Of a stretch of 11,253 nt of DNA, positions 6,300 through 11,253 are shown in pieces. Position numbers and translations under genes: made by a program. The stretch's first letter is position 1. The number at the start of each line of letters is the position of its first letter. Source of the DNA: Chitinophagales bacterium (GTDB lineage: Bacteria; Bacteroidota; Bacteroidia; Chitinophagales; UBA8649); NCBI GenBank assembly GCA_016777395.1, contig JADHRO010000048.1:1-11253 (forward strand), read 5' to 3'. The notes below the pieces were generated by a model. It searched no databases, was not told the origin of the DNA, and saw only the letters and a program-made list of their open reading frames with translations.

Positions 6300-7649
6300 A
6301 TGCTCGAGCAAGTTCAAAGCTTCATTAAACAAGAAGCTTTATTTAATACAGGGGACAGATTAATCCTAGCCTCTAGTGGGGGTAAAGATTCTATGGTTTT
6401 ATTGGATGTCTTACGGAAGCTGGATTACGCATTTATTGTTGCCCATTGTAACTATAATTTAAGGGGTGCTGAAAGTGAAGCTGACCTTGTTTTTTTAAAA
6501 AAATATTGTGAATGCCATCAACTTGATTTTCGAAGTGTTTCATTTGAAACATCTCGCATAAGTCAAGAGCAGAAGCGTTCTATTCAAGATTTAGCACGAT
6601 CACTTCGATATAATTGGTTGGAAGAAATAAGAAAGGAAGAGAAGGCGCAAACGATCGTAACCGCTCATCACTTGCAGGACAATATTGAAACATTACTTTT
6701 TAAGTTAGCAAAGGGCACAGGTATTAAAGGTATAAGAGGAATATTGCCCAAACAAAGATATATTGCAAGGCCTTTACTTCAAGTTTCACTAGAGGAAATC
6801 CAACAGTATATCAAGTTCAATGAGATTGAATACCGAGAGGATAGTTCAAATTTGACGCTTAAATATGATCGCAATAAAATTAGACATCAAGTTTTAGGAC
6901 CGTTAAAAGAAATTAATCAAGGCTTGGATGCAACTATGAAAGATCATTTTAATCGATGGAATGATATTGAAAAGATGCATGATATAATTGTGGCAGAGTG
7001 GCGACAAAAACTGTTAAAGCCTCGGAAAGGCAGTTTTTTTATTAGTATAAAAAAACTCCTTCATTATGGTGTCAATTATAGTTTATTGTTTGAGTTATTT
7101 AGGCCTTATGGTTTTAATGCTAGTGATGTGACTGATCTGGTTCAAGGTATGCAGCAAAGCGATGTTAAAGTATATTTAAGCAAAGAATATCGAATACTAA
7201 AAGATCGTAAGTTTTTAATAGTTACTCCACTGAAGCAAATATTTAAAGCTGCACGCTATCCAATATCAAAGGGAAGTAAAAAGTTAAAGGTAGAAAATGA
7301 TTTTACTTTATCTTTTAGTGTAAAAACGATTAATAAGGTAAGTAAGATAAACAAAAAGCCATCGCATGCTTACCTTGATGCTAGTAAGCTGTCTTATCCA
7401 TTAATTCTAAGAAAATGGAAAACCGGTGATTATTTTTATCCTATTGGCCTCCAAAAATCTTCAGGAAAACCAAGTAAAAAGAATATTGGCAAATTTTTGC
7501 GTGATCAAAAGATTTCTGCCTTCGATAAGGAAAATACTTGGGTATTAATTTCGGGCGAAAGGATTGCATGGGTATTAGCTCATCGCATTGATGACCGCTT
7601 TAAGATAACTTCAAATACCATTGAGGTGTTGGCCATAAGTCAAAAATAA
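6300..7649 (+). CDS. tilS: tRNA(Ile)-lysidine synthetase
   Basis: TilS uses ATP to attach lysine to C34 of the CAU-anticodon tRNA-Ile, so that it reads AUA and is charged with isoleucine; the reaction is essential in most bacteria. At 449 residues it has the long, E. coli-like layout. The N-terminal PP-loop ATPase domain carries SGGKDS (26-31), AHCNYNLRGAESEADL (48-63), TAHHLQDNIETLLFKLAKGTGIKG (121-144), ARPLL and the EDSSN element (180-184) followed by NKIRHQVLGPL (192-202). A helical linker follows. The C-terminal TilS domain (about 366-436) shows RKWKTGDYFYPIG, KNIGKFLRDQKIS and the final WVLAHRIDDRFKIT. All expected blocks are present. The start at 6300 fits the family and the adjacent -7 element. 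The gene ends at a hairpin shared with the convergent protease gene. Confidence 0.96.
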   Translation: MLEQVQSFIKQEALFNTGDRLILASSGGKDSMVLLDVLRKLDYAFIVAHCNYNLRGAESEADLVFLKKYCECHQLDFRSVSFETSRISQEQKRSIQDLARSLRYNWLEEIRKEEKAQTIVTAHHLQDNIETLLFKLAKGTGIKGIRGILPKQRYIARPLLQVSLEEIQQYIKFNEIEYREDSSNLTLKYDRNKIRHQVLGPLKEINQGLDATMKDHFNRWNDIEKMHDIIVAEWRQKLLKPRKGSFFISIKKLLHYGVNYSLLFELFRPYGFNASDVTDLVQGMQQSDVKVYLSKEYRILKDRKFLIVTPLKQIFKAARYPISKGSKKLKVENDFTLSFSVKTINKVSKINKKPSHAYLDASKLSYPLILRKWKTGDYFYPIGLQKSSGKPSKKNIGKFLRDQKISAFDKENTWVLISGERIAWVLAHRIDDRFKITSNTIEVLAISQK

Positions 7650-7679
7650 AAAAGCCTTAGATAATATACCTAAGGCTTT
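7641..7679 (-). terminator. Terminator shared by the convergent protease gene and tilS
   Basis: A ten-base perfect stem AAAGCCTTAG / CTAAGGCTTT (7651-7660 with 7670-7679) encloses a nine-base loop. Read on the minus strand the stem is followed by TTTTTT-A-TTTTT, a good U-rich tail, so it clearly serves the metalloprotease gene, whose stop lies about 22 bases before it. On the plus strand it starts two bases past the tilS stop but the tail is only CTTTAAG, so termination of tilS there would be weaker. Confidence 0.85.
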
Positions 7680-7701
7680 AAGATGATGGTTGATTTTCTT
7701 C

Positions 7702-9633
7702 CTATCGTATCACTAATTTTGCACTCTGTACTGCTACAGAAGACCGAGCATACACAATATAAACTCCCTTGCTTAGCATGCTTAAATTCATTTGGAAAGT
7801 ATTGAGGCCTTGTTTTGTCTGAAGGTTCTGAATATTTAATACTTTGCCACTGACATCCATTATCGATATCTCTAGACTCTCAGCAGTTTTCATAGGAACT
7901 ACAAGCTTAACCAGACCGCTCTGGCTTGGGTTTGGGGCTAGAATAATATTACCGATTAGATTTTGGTCTATAATTCCTGTGGCTTGATTATTAAAACTAC
8001 CCATATCAGATTTTTGACACCCCAATTGATCAATAACGATAAACGTATAATCACCACTTTCAATATTCCCTAGCGTCAAGCTCTCGCTGCCATTATCCCA
8101 TATGTATGAATATGGAGGTGTTCCTCCTGAAACGCTTGCAACAAGTTCATTTCCTACTTGATTAATATTTACGATAAGTTCATCTGGCGCATCAACATTA
8201 ACTTGGCTGAATAAAGTATCACCCGCATTGCTAACCACAGTAACCGTATATGTTTCAGGACCTAAATTACTGATGACGTTTGAATTGACATTTTGAATAT
8301 CGCTGTTTACAAATGGGTCACTACATGACCAATAGTAATCATAAGACCCCGGTTGGTTCATTATTATTTCAATACTTCCATCCGTATTTTGAATACATGA
8401 ACTATTATTTACATTGACCTCTGCGCTTAGGGTTGAAATTGAAAAGGTTCTTATCGGTGTAAATGGAGCACATACATAGGTGAAGTTAACTGGCTTCACT
8501 CTCCACTCATAAGAATCACCATTTGCTGGATTACTAATTATGTAAAAAGTATCCTGAGTAACAACATTTATTGTAGGATTATTGAAATTAAATCGAGTTG
8601 CCTGCAAGTGATAATAATCTGCATTAGTCGTTCGGTTCCAAGAAATGATTACCTCATTAGAATTTAGATTGAATGTATTCTGCTCGGGCAACAAGCCTCC
8701 CATAGAAGCAACAGTATCAATCGTGGGAATGGGGTCATTCAACAGGTATGGTCGATAACTGGCAGGAGCCGCATTTACCTCTGCCAATTGATCATCCTTT
8801 AAATAAGAAGAACAACCATCATTACTATAGGACATATAGTTCTTTTCATCGATTGTAAAGAGTACTCCGTTTGGATCTCTGTATTCTCTTGCAAAATTAC
8901 AAGTCCATCTATCACTTAAATAATCTGGAGGAGTGTTACAAAAACCATCACCGGAGCTAAGGCAATTCGATTGGTCAGCCCTTTCAACTAGTCTTCCACC
9001 AATAGAGTTTGGCGCATTTGTGCCAATTGCAGGAGGGTTTTCACCTTCCCATCCATAAAAGGTATGTGGTAAGTTTAGATAATGACCCATTTCATGACGA
9101 TAGGTTGTGTTTCCTGGCTCCATACAATTCATAGCAAGCATAATACCACCGCGATTGGGACCTGGCCCTGAGGTAGATGGGACAAAACTGTATCCACAAA
9201 CACCACTCATTTGGCTTACTAGAAATACGTTACACGCATCTCGGTCATTGTAATTTGTAAATAATGGGTAAGTTGAACCCCCACTGTAATAGTTTGAATT
9301 GTCTACATATTGAATATCTTTTATGTAGAAAACGATATCCGCGTTGTTAAATAAATCCTGCAGCTCGCAATGCGCTCTAAACAATTCACTTAACTCATAA
9401 TATCCTGTACCGTTATCTTCACCGACTAAATGATATACGATGGGGATATAAACGGTAGGATAGTTTCCTGTCTTAAGGTTCAGATGGCTTTTATCTCGTT
9501 GATAAAAAGCTTGCATTCCCTCATCACTTATTTCTGTGCCACACCAGCTAACATTTTGAGCATGCTCGTGTTGCGCTTGAGTGATTATTGGAAAGGTGGT
9601 AAAAATCGCAAGTAAAATGTAAAAATATCTCAT
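7702..9633 (-). CDS. Secreted M43-like zinc metalloprotease with T9SS sorting domain
   Basis: A 643-residue exported protease. Residues 1-20 are a signal peptide (cleavage near TQA/QHE). Residues 28-60 look like a short propeptide (WCGTEI...). The catalytic region (about 60-298) has the metzincin zinc motif HEMGHYLNLPH (His180, Glu181, His184, His190) and the Met-turn NYMSY (Met267), with several cysteines likely to form disulfides, as in family M43 (pappalysin/cytophagalysin type). The usual glycine of HExxHxxGxxH is Asn187 here. Residues about 300-400 look like a fibronectin-III-like domain. Residues about 405-545 hold two SprB-like repeats, the second with SGGTPPYSYIWDNGSES and GDYTFIVIDQLGC. 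The last ~80 residues (APNPS...GKVLNI...SKGVYIVYA...KLVIR) are a type A T9SS C-terminal domain, so it should leave the cell or be anchored on the outer surface. The substrate is unknown. It is monocistronic on this strand. Confidence 0.9.
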   Translation of the reverse strand: MRYFYILLAIFTTFPIITQAQHEHAQNVSWCGTEISDEGMQAFYQRDKSHLNLKTGNYPTVYIPIVYHLVGEDNGTGYYELSELFRAHCELQDLFNNADIVFYIKDIQYVDNSNYYSGGSTYPLFTNYNDRDACNVFLVSQMSGVCGYSFVPSTSGPGPNRGGIMLAMNCMEPGNTTYRHEMGHYLNLPHTFYGWEGENPPAIGTNAPNSIGGRLVERADQSNCLSSGDGFCNTPPDYLSDRWTCNFAREYRDPNGVLFTIDEKNYMSYSNDGCSSYLKDDQLAEVNAAPASYRPYLLNDPIPTIDTVASMGGLLPEQNTFNLNSNEVIISWNRTTNADYYHLQATRFNFNNPTINVVTQDTFYIISNPANGDSYEWRVKPVNFTYVCAPFTPIRTFSISTLSAEVNVNNSSCIQNTDGSIEIIMNQPGSYDYYWSCSDPFVNSDIQNVNSNVISNLGPETYTVTVVSNAGDTLFSQVNVDAPDELIVNINQVGNELVASVSGGTPPYSYIWDNGSESLTLGNIESGDYTFIVIDQLGCQKSDMGSFNNQATGIIDQNLIGNIILAPNPSQSGLVKLVVPMKTAESLEISIMDVSGKVLNIQNLQTKQGLNTFQMNLSMLSKGVYIVYARSSVAVQSAKLVIR

Positions 9634-9721
9634 AGAATTTTTAAAATTAAACCACTAAGATAAATCATTACTTAGACTATTACTAAAAAGAATTCTCTTA
9701 TTAGATAAACGCATTTTTTTC

Positions 9722-9729
9722 TACCTTTG
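9722..9729 (+). promoter_or_regulatory. Candidate -7 promoter element for mdh
   Basis: TACCTTTG fits TAnnTTTG and lies 41 bases before the mdh ATG, predicting a leader of about 35-40 bases, very A-rich just before the start (a run of eight A). A TTAG at 9701-9704, 17 bases upstream, is a weak candidate for the -33 box. No matching minus-strand element for the divergent protease gene was seen in this spacer (9634-9770). Confidence 0.45.
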
Positions 9730-9770
9730 TTTGAATTATATCTAAACACTCAAATTATAACAAAAAAAAT

Positions 9771-10691
9771 ATGAAAGTATCAGTAATTGGAGCTGGAAAT
9801 GTAGGGGCTAGTTGTGCCGAATATATTGCCATTAAGAACTTTTGCTCAGAAGTTGTTTTATTAGACATTAAAGAAAATTTTGCTGAAGGAAAAGCAATGG
9901 ATTTAATGCAAACTGCCAATTTAAATGGTTTCGATACCAGGATAATTGGTTCAACCAATGATTATTCAAAAACTGCTGGTAGCCAGGTTGTTGTTATTAC
10001 TTCTGGAATTCCTCGAAAGCCAGGAATGACGAGAGAAGAGTTAATAGGAATCAATGCAGGAATTGTTAAATCTGTGACGGAGAATATTTTAAATCACTCT
10101 CCAGAAGCAATTATTGTTGTAGTTAGTAATCCTATGGATACAATGACATATTTGGCATTGAAGAGCACAGGATTAGCTAAAAATAGAGTTATAGGAATGG
10201 GAGGAGCATTAGATAGTGCTCGATTCCAATATAGAATATCGGAAGCCTTAGCTTGTCCAGGAAGTGACGTAGATGGCATGGTAATAGGTGGACACAGTGA
10301 TAAAGGAATGGTTCCCTTAACTCGATTAGCTCGTTATAGAGGGGTTCCAATCAGTGAATTCTTAAGTGAAGAAAGAATTAACGAGTTGATGGAAGCCACA
10401 AAAGTTGGTGGAGCAACATTGACGGGTATGTTAGGCACAAGTGCCTGGTATGCGCCAGGTGCAGCAGTTTCAACTTTAGTTCAATCCATCGTTTGTGACC
10501 AGAAAAAAATGATTCCTTGTTCAGTATTTTTAGAAGGCGAATATGGATTACATGATTTGTGTATTGGAGTTCCGGTTATTTTAGGTAAAAATGGGGTGGA
10601 AAAAATTGTAGAGCTCGAACTAAGTGAAGCTGAGCAAGCCAAGATGACCTCAAGTGCTGAGGCAGTTAAGAAAACAAATAGTGTCCTATAA
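9771..10691 (+). CDS. mdh: Malate dehydrogenase (NAD, LDH-like type)
   Basis: Converts malate and oxaloacetate with NAD in the TCA cycle. At 306 residues it is of the short, lactate-dehydrogenase-like MDH group found in Bacteroidota and many other bacteria. The Rossmann fold starts with VIGAGNVG (5-12), and Asp32 at the end of the second strand (VVLLD) indicates NAD rather than NADP. The mobile loop reads GIPRKPGMTREE (79-90), with Arg82 and Arg87 in the malate-type pattern rather than the Gln of lactate dehydrogenases. Further marks are SNPMDTMTY (119-127), GGALDSARFQYRISE (144-158, Asp148 and Arg151) and the catalytic His175 in VIGGHSDKGMVPL. All active-site residues are present. It has its own upstream promoter candidate and a terminator about 45 bases past the stop, so it is probably transcribed alone. 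Confidence 0.96.
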   Translation: MKVSVIGAGNVGASCAEYIAIKNFCSEVVLLDIKENFAEGKAMDLMQTANLNGFDTRIIGSTNDYSKTAGSQVVVITSGIPRKPGMTREELIGINAGIVKSVTENILNHSPEAIIVVVSNPMDTMTYLALKSTGLAKNRVIGMGGALDSARFQYRISEALACPGSDVDGMVIGGHSDKGMVPLTRLARYRGVPISEFLSEERINELMEATKVGGATLTGMLGTSAWYAPGAAVSTLVQSIVCDQKKMIPCSVFLEGEYGLHDLCIGVPVILGKNGVEKIVELELSEAEQAKMTSSAEAVKKTNSVL

Positions 10692-10734
10692 ATTTAGAAA
10701 TATAATTTTCAACTCATAAAATTAAATAATAACT

Positions 10735-10773
10735 AAAACCCTATGTTGCCGAAAGGTAGTCTGGGGTTTTTTT
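10735..10773 (+). terminator. Intrinsic terminator after mdh
   Basis: AAAACCC (10735-10741) pairs with GGGTTTT (10764-10770). The inner part also folds, GTTGCC with GGTAGT (using G-U pairs), around a GAAA tetraloop (10751-10754), with a single T-C mismatch between the two stems. Seven T follow the last G (10767-10773). The orientation and tract fit termination of mdh. It ends about 20 bases before the -7 element of the next gene. Confidence 0.88.
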
Positions 10774-10791
10774 ATGTCTTTGTTTTCCCCT

Positions 10792-10799
10792 TATATTTG
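10792..10799 (+). promoter_or_regulatory. -7 promoter element directly abutting the aldehyde dehydrogenase gene
   Basis: TATATTTG, identical to the element before tilS, and again exactly four bases (TAGC) before the ATG. A transcript initiated here would be leaderless or nearly so. A -33 box would fall in the tail of the mdh terminator and none is evident. The TTTG at 10779-10782 is too close. Confidence 0.5.
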
Positions 10800-10803
10800 T
10801 AGC

Positions 10804-11253
10804 ATGCAAGTAGAGCAATTTTTAAAGAATTATATCAATGGAGAATTAGTTGAGCCTCTGAGTGGCCAATATATTGACAATGTTGAGCCCGCAACTGGCA
10901 AGGTCTATGCAAATATTCCTTCATCGGATGCCAAGGATGTAGAGTCAGCTGTGCAAGCTGCAGAGCAAGCATTCCCTTTATGGTCGAATGTCGGAGTTAA
11001 GGCTCGAAGCGAGGTGATGCTGAAAATAGCCGCTGGAATTAAAAAATACCAGAAAGAGTTAGCTGCTGCAGAATCGATGGATAATGGCAAGCCAGTTGCT
11101 TTGGCTGAGTTGATTGATATCCCTAGAGCGCATGACAACATTCACTTCTTCGCAACGGCTATAGAACACTTTGCTAGTGAGTCACACCACATGGAAAATT
11201 TAGCAATTAATTATACCCTGCGGAGGCCGATTGGTATGGTGGGTTGTATTTCT
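10804..11253 (+). CDS. Aldehyde dehydrogenase (ALDH8-like), N-terminal part
   Basis: The gene runs off the window after 150 complete codons, about a third of a typical ~480-residue ALDH. These enzymes oxidise aldehydes to acids with NAD(P) in the cytoplasm. The visible part has the ordinary N-terminal ALDH pattern: FLKNYINGE, VEPATGKVYANIPSSD, AVQAAEQAFPLWS, KIAAGIKKYQKELAAAES-MDNGKP, then DIPRAHDNIHFFATAIEHFASESHHM and NYTLRRPIGMVGCIS, which leads to the cofactor-binding region. The DIPRA...FFA...H...SE and NYT.R.P.G segments resemble the ALDH8/2-aminomuconate (or 2-hydroxymuconate) semialdehyde dehydrogenase group, which in some Bacteroidota belongs to the kynurenine route of tryptophan breakdown. 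That assignment rests on resemblance only. The catalytic Cys and Glu lie beyond the window. The start is supported by the INGE position and by the adjacent -7 element. Confidence 0.92.
   Translation, partial: MQVEQFLKNYINGELVEPLSGQYIDNVEPATGKVYANIPSSDAKDVESAVQAAEQAFPLWSNVGVKARSEVMLKIAAGIKKYQKELAAAESMDNGKPVALAELIDIPRAHDNIHFFATAIEHFASESHHMENLAINYTLRRPIGMVGCIS

Noticed and set aside
10905..11141. 78-codon minus-strand open frame inside the aldehyde dehydrogenase gene
   Set aside because: The plus-strand frame has unmistakable ALDH sequence through the whole stretch, so this is a shadow.
1..11253. CRISPR arrays, insertion sequences, prophage genes, tRNA or rRNA genes, toxin-antitoxin pairs
   Set aside because: No regularly spaced repeats, transposase or integrase motifs, tRNA-like cloverleafs or rRNA segments were seen on either strand; the window is nearly fully occupied by the genes listed.

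Overview
The window reads as chromosomal core sequence from a member of the Bacteroidota, most likely Flavobacteriia or a close relative. The evidence is low G+C, the absence of Shine-Dalgarno sequences before most starts, several copies of the Bacteroidota -7 promoter element TAnnTTTG, a secreted protease ending in a type IX secretion (T9SS) sorting domain, and a bifunctional-nuclease-domain protein carrying a UVR tail.

Layout. Bases 1-1026 (+) hold the 3' end of an ABC transporter ATPase gene and, two bases later, fabD (malonyl-CoA:ACP transacylase). A 220-bp spacer leads to a small orphan lipoprotein gene (1247-1819, +). This gene meets a minus-strand block head-on, with the two stop codons sharing a CTAG. 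Read in its own direction, the minus block is etfB (6119-5379), etfA (5361-4393), a strong intrinsic terminator, a bifunctional nuclease gene (4272-3646) and a CNT-type nucleoside transporter with a lipoprotein-like N-terminal extension (3609-1816). tilS (6300-7649, +) diverges from etfB. tilS and a large minus-strand gene for an M43-like secreted metalloprotease (9633-7702) converge on a shared hairpin. mdh (9771-10691, +) diverges from the protease gene and ends in a clean terminator. The window closes inside an ALDH8-like aldehyde dehydrogenase gene (10804 onward, +).

Functions. Most genes are housekeeping: fatty acid synthesis initiation (FabD), flavin-based electron transfer from acyl-CoA and related dehydrogenases to the quinone pool (EtfAB), the TCA cycle (Mdh), tRNA-Ile decoding (TilS) and nucleoside uptake (CNT). 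The accessory-looking genes are the secreted T9SS protease and the orphan lipoprotein. I see no mobile element, CRISPR array, phage gene, rRNA or tRNA, and no convincing sign of an undescribed multi-gene system. The points most worth a second look are the lipobox-bearing extension on the nucleoside transporter, two start codons placed an identical short distance from a perfect -7 element (possible leaderless mRNAs), a metzincin motif variant in the protease, the missing H-loop histidine in the ABC ATPase, and the orphan lipoprotein with its overlapping convergent stop.
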